Source: Anisakis pegreffii
Lineage: Eukaryota > Nematoda > Chromadorea > Rhabditida > Anisakidae
Direction of reading: 5' to 3'
DNA: 64,000 bases
Assembly (NCBI GenBank): GCA_035041965.1
Contig: JAPYMA010000743.1
Location: forward strand, 1-64,000
Part shown: positions 21,601-34,800 of the stretch, in pieces
Numbering within the stretch: the stretch's first letter is position 1
How the letters are laid out: every line of letters begins with the position of its first letter
Program-made: the position numbers and the translations under genes
The notes under the pieces: model-generated
Databases searched by the model: none
What the model was told of the DNA's origin: nothing
The model's input: the letters and a program-made list of their open reading frames with translations, nothing else

Positions 21601-24505
21601 AAGTTCGAGCAGTGGTTCTCACGTTTTCTCGATTCCTTGCATTACACCTCCCCCCCCCCCAAATTACCCAAAACGGGTAATTTCTCTCCCTGTATAGATT
21701 CTCATTCTTTTCAGACGTTGTGTATTCACTCTCATAGCTATTAGATGCGAATACCGTTCTCTTGATGAGTTTTTCTCATTCACTTCGTATCACTTCACTT
21801 CACAGCTCGAATCAATTTCTTATTCTGTAGCATATACTATTTACTGGATACGTTGACGAGTGTTGACAGCCGAAATCAACAATACGGCAATCGAATATTA
21901 TTGTTCGACAACGTTCGACAGTCAAATGATCAATTATAGAGTGTGTTTGATGGAATGAGAATTTGACTTTAACTGTTGAGTGAAATAAATGAGAAATTAC
22001 AGCAAAGAGAACGCTTTTGCTGATAAAAGCTATGAGAGCGATTCTAACAGCAAGGAAAAGAATGAAAACCCTATTAAAACGAATGAAAACCCTGTTAGGC
22101 ACTGACAAGCAAATGATACTCAGGAAATAGAGGAATGAAGAATGTTGCCATCAACTGATCGCATTCACATAGCCGAGTTAAAAAAACACCATTACAATGG
22201 ACCCCCTCCATTACCCTTTGATGCCTCCAAATTACCCATAATGGATAATTGCATCCCCTACGAGAACTACTGAGTTAGAGGTTGAATAGTGTAGTACTTG
22301 ATCGATTGCTTACTTCGGCAGTTGGATGACAGTGTAGAAATGACGGTTGATTTGAGAATATCCTCCACTGAACTATATGGATCCAGGCCCACATCAGCGT
22401 TTATGATGATGTTCTCATTTTGTTTGGTATCAATTATATGTTTGATTGAATAGACACTCAACCGTTTATAATCTTTCTCACGTCTTACAATACAAATCTG
22501 AAACTTTTTTGGCGATTAAAATTACATTGATCAACGAAGAATTCATATGATCAAAACTGGAAATATTATCAAGATGTTCGACTATTTCAGTTCCAATTTC
22601 GTGCCATTTGTTCCAACTTCATTGTAGATTGAGTGAATCGGTGATATTTGATCGGGGCGATAGCAACTCTACGTGTGATTAGTGAAATCTTGAAGACGCT
22701 GAAGGATTGACAGCGAAGAATTGGGTACTGAGACGAGCAGAGTGGCGATGAACGGACAATGTACGGTAAGAGTGGGTAAGGGTGCGAATGGATTACGATG
22801 AAAGTGACTGTTTGCGTTTATGTAGTGTGCTTGCCAGCCAATCAAAGAAACGATTGAATAATCCATTATTCATTCCCTTTAATGGGTTCATCGCTTTCAT
22901 TTAAACGTGCTAAAAAGTCGCGCTGCTTCACCAACTTCTCTTTACCTTACTCTTTCGTTATCACCATATAACAGCTAAGGTGATAATGCATTCTCACGCG
23001 ATCTCTATGAAGTTTAGGTCATTCGAAGTTCGTTAGAGTTGAGTAAATGAGGAGCGCAAAATTCGTTGATGACTACTTAGAAGTACATTGACATTTACAC
23101 TGCAAAAAACCGATTGATATTACAGCAGATATCTCGTATCACCCGCTCATGGCCTTTGCTCAATCTCTCAATCCCAATACCAGTCAGTGAATTATCATTA
23201 GGAAGTGTTTAGCCTGAAATGGAACTTTGGAGGCGATAACGGGCAAATGCTCAGTGCAGTGCATTTGAAGCGTTCGTATTCGGTTGTTAAATTTTTTGAT
23301 CTTCTGTTTGTAATCAGAAAAAATTACAATAAAACGTGATGTATGAATGTATAATTTCCTTTAAAAGCCATGCATTATAAAAGAATATACGAATTTTGCT
23401 AGAGCTTCTCCTTTGTTCCGAGTTTCTTCTGATAAACAGAGAGAAAGCAGAGGGGAGTTTCTAGAAAAACATTGATTTAGATGAACATGGTTTACACATC
23501 ATATGAGCAGGCAGTTCTACAATGCATGAGCAATGAACTAATTTTAATACAAACATTAACTACCTGTTTCCATGCATTCAATTCAATAAAAGTCAGAATG
23601 GCTTGAGCCATTTCTGGTGCCGATGTAAGCGCTACTGAACCCATTGTACTATAGATGGATCGGTCAGCCAATGCATCGTCACCAGACGTATGCGCTATTA
23701 TTGGCACGTTCCATTTAGGAGCCAATTTTCCAATCACTAGGAATTCTGTAGAGCGAATATTCTCAGTGAACAGGATTTGATGGAAAATTAGAAACATTGC
23801 TTAAGGCGCATGATTGAAACCAATTGAGAAAAACACTTGAATTAGTTCCAATAAACGGTGTGATGACAAGTGAAAACATTTCAGTAGTTTCAATATTTAA
23901 GTGAACAGTGATTTAAGGACCACTTGATAACATTAAAAATGAAGAAGGAATAGAAAAGTATGGTACCATCATTGCAACCAGGTCCAAAATAGATACTTGC
24001 GTTATGTATATAATGTAAATATGCAGCATTTTCGACACCGCTGTAGTCATTGCATGACTCCATCGTATCAATTCTATTTGAAAAAAGAATCGAATCAATT
24101 GAATTGAATAATACAGATAAATGATGAAATGTTTTGCTAATTCAAATTATCAAAATTCAAAAATTCGGATTGCATATTCAGTCGCAGTTCCTAGCATTTA
24201 TCTCAAATGATTGCTCTGGAAGAGAGCGACAATCGCTTGTGTTAATTGGATGAGCAAATAGAGAATCTGATTTAAGATCGTTACCCAAACGAAATATTTG
24301 CTGGAATAATGCCACGAGCTTTCAAATCCTCTGCACACATTTTGAGTACTTGCGGTTCATTAGACACAAATGGATTACTTGGCAATAGATGACCAATCCG
24401 GACGTTTAACTGACCAAGATTGTGAGCAATAATAATGGAACAGAAAAAGACCAAGCGACGAACGATACTGTATTGTTGAAACGGTAATGTTGAAAATAAG
24501 GTCAT
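13026..24505 (-). CDS. receptor-type guanylyl cyclase (GCY family), complete
   Basis: A single-pass receptor that makes cGMP from GTP. Twenty-five exons join in phase to 1,142 residues: 24285-24505, 23967-24073, 23564-23745, 22314-22497, 21352-21467, 20847-20924, 20593-20676, 20345-20492, 20048-20208, 19029-19207, 18614-18686, 18208-18396, 17861-17968, 17552-17623, 17282-17410, 17020-17188, 16637-16795, 16348-16535, 15473-15640, 15111-15208, 14275-14467, 13990-14094, 13450-13632, 13184-13264, 13026-13079. Order: signal peptide (1-31), ANF-receptor-type ectodomain with FGPGCND, TM (461-483), kinase-homology domain (about 510-850), coiled coil and cyclase domain (940-1130). The kinase part is a pseudokinase: HGY replaces HRD (about 653) and NYA replaces DFG. 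The cyclase keeps metal-binding D964 and D1008, guanine-recognition E1004 and C1076, and N1083/R1087, so it should be active. Oddities: 19 consecutive Asn (860-878), a charged insert (about 690-730) and one GC donor (13444-13449). Ligand unknown. The 16348 donor is the least certain edge. Confidence 0.92.
14607..14700. mobile_element. fragment of the hAT-like MITE family (reverse orientation)
   Basis: This lies in a cyclase intron. Its reverse complement matches 21650-21745 of the complete element at about 85 percent by eye, including CTATGAGAGTG and the AAATTACCC / GGGTAATTT inverted motif. I cannot find terminal inverted repeats around it, so it is truncated. Confidence 0.6.
15553..15610. 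repeat. ATT/AAT trinucleotide microsatellite inside a coding exon
   Basis: On the minus strand this AAT array (with one AAC interruption near one end) is read in frame as 19 Asn in the receptor guanylyl cyclase, between the kinase-homology domain and the signalling coiled coil. The flanks on both sides are clearly coding ([10 protein letters not shown] before, [12 protein letters not shown] after) and the exon has standard splice sites. Confidence 0.85.
19600..19940. repeat. two degenerate copies of an AT-rich dispersed repeat in an intron
   Basis: Two weakly similar segments share a motif of the form CCAGAGATACATTTAAATTTCTAAA. It recurs more clearly at 25600-25650, 25850-25890 and 26290-26335 as AAATTTCTAAAGGTATAT or close variants. 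The copies are old and diverged, and I see no ends. Confidence 0.4.
21610..22272. mobile_element. complete hAT-like MITE, 663 bp, with 8-bp target duplication
   Basis: It begins CAGTGGTTCTC and ends GAGAACTACTG, an inverted repeat with one mismatch. It is flanked by AGTTCGAG (21602-21609) and AGTTAGAG (22273-22280), an 8-bp duplication with one mismatch, as expected for hAT insertions. Internally it carries AAATTACCC and GGGTAATTT as inverted motifs near one end and a diverged version near the other. No transposase frame is present. It lies in the intron between the cyclase exons at 22314-22497 and 21352-21467 and leaves both splice sites intact. Confidence 0.8.
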
Positions 24506-25249
24506 AATTTTGTTGTGCTCAAATTTTATACGCCTTATATGTACATCTCATTTCTCGTCCATTCAATTTGTGGTACCTGGATGAATAATATTTGGTAAGG
24601 TTTAACGTTAGGTTAGTAAATGAATAGCAACGAATAGAGAGAAGAGCTTGCAAAAATTATGCTAATATTTTATATCTATCAAGAAGATATATCTAAGCAC
24701 AATATGCGTGTAAGGGAACGAAATAAGTTTGAGAAAGTGTCAGAGGAAGAAACCTAATGACATTAGCAGTGGAAATGCAAAACAACTTAATCATTTCATC
24801 GTTATCATTATAGCCATCATATGCGTCAAGCATACTAGATAGATACCAAAATTGATTCATCCAAACGGATTAATCAATCAACTTATTTGTGCTAGCCGGA
24901 TGGATGCGTGGATGGATTGAGGGAGACTAAGTATGAGTTTGTTTAAATACCGGAAACATTTAGTGACTTGTTTCACTTCGATCTTCACAAATATACACAT
25001 TCATCATCATCATCAATTTTGTTTCGGACGCAGTCTACAAGAAAAAAATGCATTGAGCGTCTTCCCTGATCTTCACTTTATTTCACTTCAAAATTATTAT
25101 ACCAAGCACATAATCATTCCTCATAATAGTGCTTAGCCAACTATCAAGCCAGTCTTGTGATTGGGGAAAATAAACGTTTGCGAGCATTTGGGATGGTGTT
25201 TCCATCATTTAGGATGTACATGACATAGATAAAAATTATATGATCAGTC

Positions 25250-26340
25250 TCACTGAGGAGTAATTCCAGGAGTTTGCAAATTTTGAGCTAATTTATCGTA
25301 TCGCTACTATCTACACATTTGATCGTAATGTTGATCAATCATATATGGTGATGGTAACCGAAAGTGTGAATTCGGTCGGATTCCTACCAAAAAATTTTAA
25401 AAATCGGTCGAAATATCGAATTTCGGAATGTTGAAAAAAATTTCTTTTCAATGCCGATCGAAAATATCTGAAGATACTTGAAAAATCATTTTTTCACCAA
25501 ACTGTATGGTTACCTTTACTCATCAGCGCAATGATTTGTTTAGGGCATCAGACTTGCTAGACTCTGTCTTAGTAGAATAGAATATATGTTTTCAAAAATT
25601 TTGCTACTTCCTGAGATTTAGCAAAATTTCTAAAGGTATATCATATAGCCTAGCGACATCATTATGTCTCAAATCCGTCCAGTTAACCTCCACATGAAAC
25701 ACAAACGCACTACTATAGGAATGTCAGGAGTACCATTGCCAAGTAAACTGTATGTTCAGGTTTGCTCAACACCTCGATAGTTTCTGCACATCGACAGATT
25801 CTTTACAATTGGATTATTATTCACGCTTTCAAGGAATAATTTCTGCTTCCTGAAATATAGCTCAATTTCTAAAGGTATATCAAATAGCTTCATTGTAGAA
25901 TCATATTCGATATCAGGGGTTCCCATAGGCTTAATGGGAGGGGAGGGAATTATCCATGCTAAGGTAATTTGGGGGTATCATGGGAGCAATGGAGGTAATC
26001 GAGAAATTAGTGCTGACATTATGCGTGGAGATAGTAAATTACTGTAGTAGGAAAGGAGTAATGACGACTTGTCAAGCCATCGAAGGGAGTAATTAAGCAT
26101 CAGGGGACCAATGCTCTATGTAGCTGATCTCTGTTTTGCTCACTTATGCACTTCTCACGGTGTATATCAGGAGTATCATTTTCAGGGTACATACATACTC
26201 AGGTTTGCTCAGCAGCAAAGTGGTATCTGTATGACAACAGGTTGAGCACACTTTCTAGTGTCAGAAAAATATGTATTTGTTGCAGAGAAATTCATAGTCT
26301 CAGAGATATAGATAAATTTCTGAAGGTATTTTATGCGGTG
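25250..26340. repeat. cluster of three diverged direct repeats
   Basis: Segments near 25540-25660, 25725-25900 and 26165-26340 share blocks in the same order: a GGAGTACCATT / GGAGTATCATT motif, then CAGGTTTGCTCA, then a CTTCCTGAGATTTAG-like block, then AAATTTCTAAAGGTATAT. The best-matching pair is 25725-25900 with 26165-26340. They are not coding and look like decayed dispersed repeats. Confidence 0.5.
25914..26000. mobile_element. end fragment of the hAT-like MITE family
   Basis: It starts CAGGGGTTCCC. Read in reverse, it gives CCAAATTACC followed by ATGGATAATT and a C-rich end, the same order as the 3' end of the element at 21610-22272. The opposite end was not found. Confidence 0.45.
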
Positions 26341-28800
26341 AGATGATTCTATATTATTATGATGCCTACTTCTATGCACATTTGGTTTTGCTGTTGACCT
26401 TAACTACTGTTAATCAAGAATTTTTGATTTACCGTCCTCAAGCCAATGGAAATTGATCATTGAGGAATTATGAATTACCGCATCATGTGCCTCCTTGTTT
26501 CTTATGTTGTCATGCTAAGGATCACCTATACGCTCAGATATGGAAGTATTTCAGTTAGTGCTGTTGTTGGTGACTGATATAACCTTATCACGTTGACATG
26601 CACACCACCACGTGTATTTGGCTCGATTAAACGGGTCGGAAGTGTCAAAAAAGTTATTGTTCACATGTCCTTTCGATTCAGACAGCATGCAGTGATCCTT
26701 TTCGTGTATATAATTGTGTGTATGTTGGTTGTAATCATAGAAAGTGCCTGTCTGGTTGCGTTTGTATTCGATCATTTGTGTGTTTTGTGTCAACATTTCG
26801 TTGTTTTGTTGTTGTTGTTGCCAGCCGACTGACTATTAGCAACTGTTGGTGGTCGGTTGGTTACAAACTTGATTGGCTGCTTCATTGATTTCTTGCTGTT
26901 CATCTGTTTTGTGCGCTGCGGTGGATCATCACATATATTTTCCTCGTATACCTGTTGAATTTCATTTGTTCTGTATTCATTTGAATTAATAGATGTGCAT
27001 AAGCACCAGTTTGTTGTTATTACTTATTATTGCAACAATATACACTGTGATTTTAGTTCATATATAAATATGGACGTTCTTCGAGCAGTGTTTGCTCTTC
27101 AGTTATATCAACATTCATTCCAATAGCTGTTATAGTATTTATTTGTTGAAGGTTTTCTGCGAATTTTATTCATTCATACCGAATTGATCATATTTGGTTT
27201 GATAGAGGCCTGTATGGATATCTTATAAACAGCAGTTATTGGAAGTAGCAGTTGTTTAATAAAACACTTGGATTGATGAAATAAGCTATTGATGAAAAAT
27301 CATTTGTGAATTCTGCTTTTGGATTTATTGATTGATTGGTCGATTTAATGACTTGATTTTATTGTGATCACGTGATCTATTCGTTAATCTGTCTCACTTA
27401 GATTCACACTTGTACGGAATTTTCCTAGTCACCTATCTTACCCTCCCCTCCCTCCATACCATTAACCTGTTCTTGGGACCAATCGCCTTTCAGCAGTTGA
27501 TTTCTTCCTTCATCCATTGTTTGTTTCTATTGCAACAAGCAATCTAATGATGATATATCAGGGTTTGTTAGCTGTCTATTTTATAAGAGGAATGATTCGA
27601 TTTGATTGCAATCACTCGCTTGAACGCTGAGCCATCTCAATGTCTCGTTCATTTCTCAACTATTTTCTTTCATATTGCACCCTCTTTTTCGTCTTCTCTC
27701 AACATCATTTTCTCGTACAACGTTCGAAATTTACCAACCAGCTGAGCATTTAAGGTCGTTTTTGCCATACGTCAATTTTTCCTACCTGTTTTTCGTAATG
27801 TGATTCGTCCGACTGGTATACGTCATATGTTAAGATAAGAAAGAATGAATGCACAATATAATGTACATAAATGTGTATCAATCATATTCATACCTTTTCT
27901 ATTCTCACGTCATATTCATCATAAGTACGTATTTTGTTCATAATCGATCAGAACGGAGCGGATCGCATTGCTTATGTTACTAGATCATCGTATCAATCTT
28001 AAGTGATTCGTCTGATCGGTATGTTTTCGGATGCTGAATCACTACGCTTACATATATGCATTGACTTTAAGCATCTGCACTACACTCTCTTCCATCAACA
28101 CTTCAGCAGTTAACTGTTAGCAGTGACACGATCATCTTATCATTTATTACCTCTGCAGCAAGCATTTTAGGAGATAATTAAATTTGAAGAGATAATGAGT
28201 GATCGTTTTCGAGAAGTTCCATTTAGAAATGGTTTACGATTGGTCGTCATCGCTTGAATTGGCGAATAACAAAATGATTTTTTGCTTAACGATTAATCGT
28301 TAGGACTGGGCTGTGTGAAAGTGTGCATAACAGAACTATAATAGGCAGAAGTGAAGATAATCGAAATTATGTTTGTGTTTTACAGAGACTACATTAACTC
28401 GTTTTATAATCAGCGAACAACCACACTAATAGTCATAATCTAGGTCTTAATAAGAAGCAACTTTATTTGACCGATATTGATTGATGAAGTGATTCGTGAT
28501 TAGTAATGAGTCATAACCGATTGCCGAAGATAGCAGCGCTGAGTATTTTTTCAACCTTCCTCTCAGAATCAATGAAAAGAATGAAAAAAAAAAGTTGAAT
28601 TATTGGAATGACTGGTTGGAGTTGGTGAGCGAGAGAGTGCGATGTATCATAATAATGTTGTTTTCGCTGATAATTGAATCAGAAAAAACTCTGAATGTGA
28701 GCAAAGATATGGGAATTTGTGAAATTTCAGAGTGAGTTGTTTGGAGTGCAATTGCGACTGGGATCCGGATGATGTGCAGTGGTTAGATGACGTCGAACAA

Positions 28801-31800
28801 ATGCGTGCTGTGCCTTCGGTGACACAGTTTGTAGGATTGTCCACCAGTCTGTGGACACACTACATGGTGATTTGGCTGTATTTAATGGTGCTTACAAGTG
28901 ATTACACGTGTTTTGCAAGGTCATCCGCGTTGTCAGAGCACAATAAATTCAACGCCATTCAAGAAATCGGTGATGAGGACAGCCATATTAGTTACGGTGA
29001 CAACAATAACGACAACCGCGACTCATTCCACACTTCAAGTTCCGTGCAAACATCATCAGAAAGCTCCACAAATAATATTTTGCTAGACTTTGGTGCTATT
29101 CCGTTGATTGGTGTTACGTCAAAACAAGATTTATTGGCTGTTTCAACCACAGATACGATCACTGTATTTCAATTAAGCCATGATTCAGTGGCATTAACAA
29201 ATGTTTCATTACGAAATGCATTTAATTCACAGCAGCTTTATCGTATACAATTGAAACCACCGTGTGATTTTGACTTAGTTGAATTCAAATTCTTGAATCA
29301 ATCTTCAATCTTCATATGTGATGCAGTCTTATGCAGGCGAGTTTTTGTCCAAAACATTTTTCTTATTTTGGGATGTATGTACTTGTCTTGGCCAGGGGAA
29401 TATTTTTTGCAAGATTCTGTGAGAACATTGTCCATCAATTTTCATTCATACTTTCACAGTTGATGCTAACAAAATGAAATTTGATGTAAGTATTCAATCC
29501 ACTCTTATTGATCCATTGACAAAAGTAGTTGCCAGATACTTGTTGTCTTCAAATGCCTTCCATTATATCAATCAATCGATCAGTCACTCAATTAGTAGAT
29601 ACTCATTCAGGTTATGTCTTTTGGGAGCAGAGCAAAATTGTGTAATATATTCACTGAAAACGAAACATCGATCAAACGATTATTTGCTACAACTATCCGT
29701 AACGATTACCTCAGACGATGCAATTGCTTTACGTTATGTGAACGCTAACGGCGAAGCAGCTATTCTCAAATATGACATTCTCACAAATACTTCACAAAAG
29801 TACGTGCATCTGTCCACTGAAAGTGTTATTTCAGTCTGTCATACCTAGCTCCATTCAACCCGACAGTCTGCTACAATCGGTTTTGCTCGTTTTTCCACTA
29901 AAACTTCATTCTTTCTTTGATACTGAATCACACTGTCAATGAGCAGTAAAGGTGATTCAAATTCAGGCCAATCAGTCCGTCACAACACGCCAATGATATT
30001 TCGATTATAAACAATCAGCGAACAGTGACTGCATTCAATCGCAATGGATTCTCGTACTTTGTTGGTAGTGCAAACCGACCATACGAGCCACTGATAAATT
30101 CGAAGATCAACGAAGAAGCTGAACTCACTTCGGTACAACTAACACGAATCTGTGACCGAGACGCAACAGAGAATCTCGAATCTCGCATTGACCTCGCACT
30201 TGGATGCCCTCATATAGGTAACATTATGATATCACTTCCTAACTTATATCATTAGAAATCGCCTCAAACTGATCACATAAACCTTAGTAATTGGTGAGCG
30301 TTCGTTGCGTTGTTTAGCCTTATCCTGATTGTGAGTAAATTCATCGTGGTAGTTCACACATGGGAATGTATTGATGTGATGTATGAGAAATTCGACTGAG
30401 CTATTAATTACGGAAATGTGTCGCTATAGCTGAAAGATTTTCGACTAATTAAAGAAACTAATCGACTTATCGCATTTCAGCATTAAATGGCAATGCTCTC
30501 GCGAGTGCAGCCGAATATGACGAAGTTTCAGATCGGTTAACGGTCGTATTCCACTCATTAACAACAGCTCATGGTCATGACTCATTATCGTCGTCTGAAT
30601 CATCAGATAGTATATGCACATACAATATGACTGATATCAACCAGAAATTTGAGAAGATTTGGAATGACTGTCAAAATACAACAATCAGCGCATCGCAGGA
30701 TGTTCGTTCGTTCGTTTATTATCTCATAACAAAATCATACTTCACGTCAGACTGGAGTTTTATTGATACTGCTGCTAAGGATGGAATTATTATCTGATTG
30801 AAAAATATTGTCGAGTGAAGCACTGATACGAATACTTGAGAATAGGACCAAGCATTGAGAATTTCATGGAAATTGTGCGATTTTGTTATTGCATTCATTG
30901 TTTTTGGCCTGCTTATCCATGAATATTCATACTTCAGGATTGCTATTCGGCGTTAGATGTTAAAAGTTTGCCGAATCATTGCTTCATTTTCACAAGACTG
31001 GCTGATGGACATGCAATGACACCATGTTCAAGATTCGGTGGTGTAAGTGTTCATCCAACACATTCATCACTTCGATATTGGAAAAAATAACAAAAACTAA
31101 TGAAATCCTTATCAACCTCACAGCAAGACGGCTGTTTTAACGGACTCGATGCATTTATAATACACGAGTTGCTCTAAAAGATACCAATCTAGCGATCATA
31201 AAACCTCCAAAAATAACTCAGTGAAGGATTTCTTCTGTTTGCGAAGCCACTGAAACTTTGATAATGTGAGAATGAATAGACCGATGCAAATCATTGCCTA
31301 AGATGATAGCATAGTTGAATGTAGAACTTATTTAAAGTATTCTGGAGTGACTTTGATCGTTCGCAAAATTTCTATTTGTAGAACCATCAGTCGCCAAGGG
31401 CGCAAAATTGTGATCTACATAAGCTAACGTCGTTAGCATATCGTTACGGTTGGTTGGAAGAGTTCAATCCATTCAGTGGAACATTATTCGCAATGTGAGT
31501 TCGTTTAGTCGTTTATTGATTCGTTTCTGCATCGTCTAAAAGCTCTCTGTTCTGAAGTGAAGTTTTGGCAGAAATTTAGTTCGTTGAGTAAAACGTATGT
31601 AGTTGCAAAAGACTTGTTTTGAGTTTTTGTTCGGCTCTACGAAACTGTATTATTCACTGAAACTAGACGGCGATCAGTTTGAGTCGCCACAATTCCATGA
31701 CTATCGACGACAGATGAGCATCGTGAGAATCATACTCCTTCTGCCCACCACTCTTTCAGAGAACAGTCCAATTCCGAAATCATCTCATTTTCGCTCTATT

Positions 31801-34800
31801 TTTCGGTTACCAAGCGACTCGGCTGAGATACTCTCATTGGGACACGTTCAAGGTGATAATGCCATATTTACGCTTGATGCTAACGGCCGACTACATCGAG
31901 TAATCGACTTATTGATGTTGCTTCGATTTGGTTTAATCCTTTAATGCTCGCGATTTAGAAACAGAAACAAAATTTTTGCTTACATTTCAATTCACTTGAA
32001 CGAAATATATTGATTTTGGTAATATTGATGGTGTATCCTCTATGCAGATGCTTTGGAATGTCAATTTTATTGACTAAAAATTCAATGATTACTTAAGATA
32101 GGTCACGATCTGCCGACAAAAACAAACACACATCTTTGGTCAAGATACTTGTTATCACAATGGAGGCGATTCGCATTCGTAGCCGACTCAAAACGCAATA
32201 AAATTTATTACATTGAAAATAATCAAGTGCGTTCATTACTGAAATGTTATCATTAACAGAACAGATCTCTTCCTCTGTTTTGCGATCTTTTTATGCGATG
32301 CATTAAAGTTGGGTTGGATTAGGCTGTACTTCCGAGCATGAATTAGAATTTACCCACGAACGCTATTGAGGTTTCAGGGGCCCCATCTCGGGCACCCCCG
32401 AATTCGATTTCAATCATGATTCAACCCTATGATGCACGATGATGAAATTCATTGAAATGAAATGCAATATTTATTACATTTGCATCAACCTTTCACGCTC
32501 TCGACAAGTTTATGTGTTTTTTACCTTGCAAAATTTATTTCAGTTAGGCAGAGCAATGAATTTGAATTTTATAGGAAATTTGAGCATCAAATAGTGATGT
32601 GTTTCAGATAAAATATGTTGAAGTCAGTTGTACGGGTTTGTATCAGAATTGTGATGCACTTGAAAGAAGCAAATGGTCAGATCCGTTGGGTTGTCTTTGG
32701 TGTGCGAAATCCAATGAATCCGGCAAAACGATTGCACGCACCGATCGTTGTACAGATATTAGCATCACAGACGTTTGTCCACCGTATATAAAACACGTAA
32801 TCAGCACTTTGGTTTCATCGATCATCCATCCATTTCATTAATCTCAAATGAGTTTTTACCACCCGAACCACTGCTTATTCTATGATTGCTTACCTCGTTC
32901 ACGATAATTTACTGTCGATCCCACAAGGCATAAAGCTGGTTCTAAGGGAGAAGCTGGCAACGAAATATCTAAAAGATTTCCAAGCTAACGTACTCTTGTC
33001 AAGTGAAGCATCTTTCGCCAAATCTGTCTCTTGCTCAGTTGTTTATGTTTGATTGGAAATTCAAGTGTTTCTAATTCAGGTCAATCTCTCGCCCGAATCA
33101 CCGCATTCCACTGTTGTCGAGTTATACGGTGATAAATTCGATAGATTGCAAGGAATGTCAGTGAGCGTTTGTAATCGTTCATGCCCAGTCAAGATGGTCG
33201 AACATAACAGGTTTATCATATGCTTTTCATATAGTTTTTCCCTTCTTTCTATATTCTATCATATGTTTTTTTAATTTCATCTTCATATGCATGAAAAGTT
33301 TTGCAATAAAGCTGTTGATAGTTAGTTTCGAGTCATCTTTTTGTCCTCTTCGATTATACGAGGAAAAACTTTCATTTCTCCGTTAACAAAAAAAAATCTT
33401 TCGTCTCTTCTTTCCTTAGTTGACCAAGTAGCATTGCAAATACCTTCATCCTAGCAGTCAGCTGATGTCTTGATTACAGCTTGAAAGAAAATGTCATACT
33501 CGTTGAAATATAAATTTCTGTTTTGGTACTCAGTGACGAAATAACTTTAGAGTGTCGTGTTTGCTGTCGAAAAAATTCGAGGACACTTCCAGTTGTGTGA
33601 TTAGTGCAGAAGGAGAGCTTGGTAAGCATGGACCATTCGCCTTGGAATATAATCACACAGTAACTCAAACCACCATTGATACCGCTTCGTCCACTCACAG
33701 CCATCGTTCCACCTCTACGAGGTTCATTAGTATTATTACTGTTATTATTATCTTTATTACTATTATTATTACCATTGTTATTATTATTGATGTTATTGTT
33801 CTGATCATGACTATTACTGTTATGATTATTATCTAGCACTGATGTTATTCCAACTTGTTGCCAACAATTCTCTAAGACACTTTATTGTTTCAGAACGATA
33901 AGAGCAATCGCATCTGTAATTGCGGTGCTATTTCTTGTGATACTAATTGCTCTTATAATTCTACTAGTACGACGATATCAAGCGGTAAGTTTCGTCTTGT
34001 TGTGTTATTATTGCAATATCTACTATTACTTGTTGTTATCATTATCGTTATCCATCAGTAATGTCTTCATTATCATTGTCATTTGTGTCATTAATCATGA
34101 TAATCGGTCAGCAATTTGCACTTTTCTATTGCTCAAAATGATTTTCAGCGCCAACGATTGAGAAGGAAACAGGCAGATGCGGCAAGTTTACAGATTCCAT
34201 TCGATACTATCAATGGAAGTATAACCGGACACTGTGAGTTATTTGTTGAATAGGTGTTTTGTTCGTCTGAAATCTGGTTATCATTTCTCGAATTTGACGA
34301 ATCGACTGGTGTTACGACATAGGCACAATGCTGAAATGAGTTGTTTTTCGTTTCTGAATGTGGTGGGGAAGGAGTGAAATGTTTAGAGCATTTCTGATTC
34401 TCACTTTGTGATTGCAATTGTTAATGAACAACTATTTTAGTTTTAGCATCTTCCGCAGATTGCAATGCATATATTGGACATAACGGAAACGGCTATCTTC
34501 CAAGGCGATTTAATCCATACGAACAACTTTTCTCGGAAATTGATCCAAAACTTAAAGTTCCTCTGAATGATTTGATTATTGGTGATGAGATTGGCAAAGG
34601 TTTTTGATTCTAGAGCAGTTTTTCCACTTTTAATTCTACTCATTAGACAATGTCATTTAATTAATCGACATGTCTATCTCCTTCTTTATGCTAGTCATCT
34701 CCTTCTCAGAACTAATTTGTGAACTGCGGCAACTTTATGGTGCGTTTTCTTGGAGATGAGACTGAAACGTGGAATATTTATCATGATACTAATTTGAGTG

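Larger units (their letters stand above)
24506..28800. other. divergent intergenic region between guanylyl cyclase and Met-like kinase
   Basis: This 4.3 kb stretch separates two divergently transcribed receptor genes, so it should hold both promoters. I see no exon that can be supported. It contains a small cluster of diverged direct repeats (25250-26340) and one terminal piece of the hAT-like MITE family at 25914. A TTTCAG acceptor at 28725-28730 lies 70 bases before the first usable ATG of the kinase gene. Confidence 0.5.

Noticed and set aside
33474..33839. Minus-strand frame rich in Asn
   Set aside because: It is the shadow of a plus-strand IPT exon plus an ATT-rich intron of the Met-like gene. 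Unlike the Asn tract at 15553-15610, it has no coding flanks.
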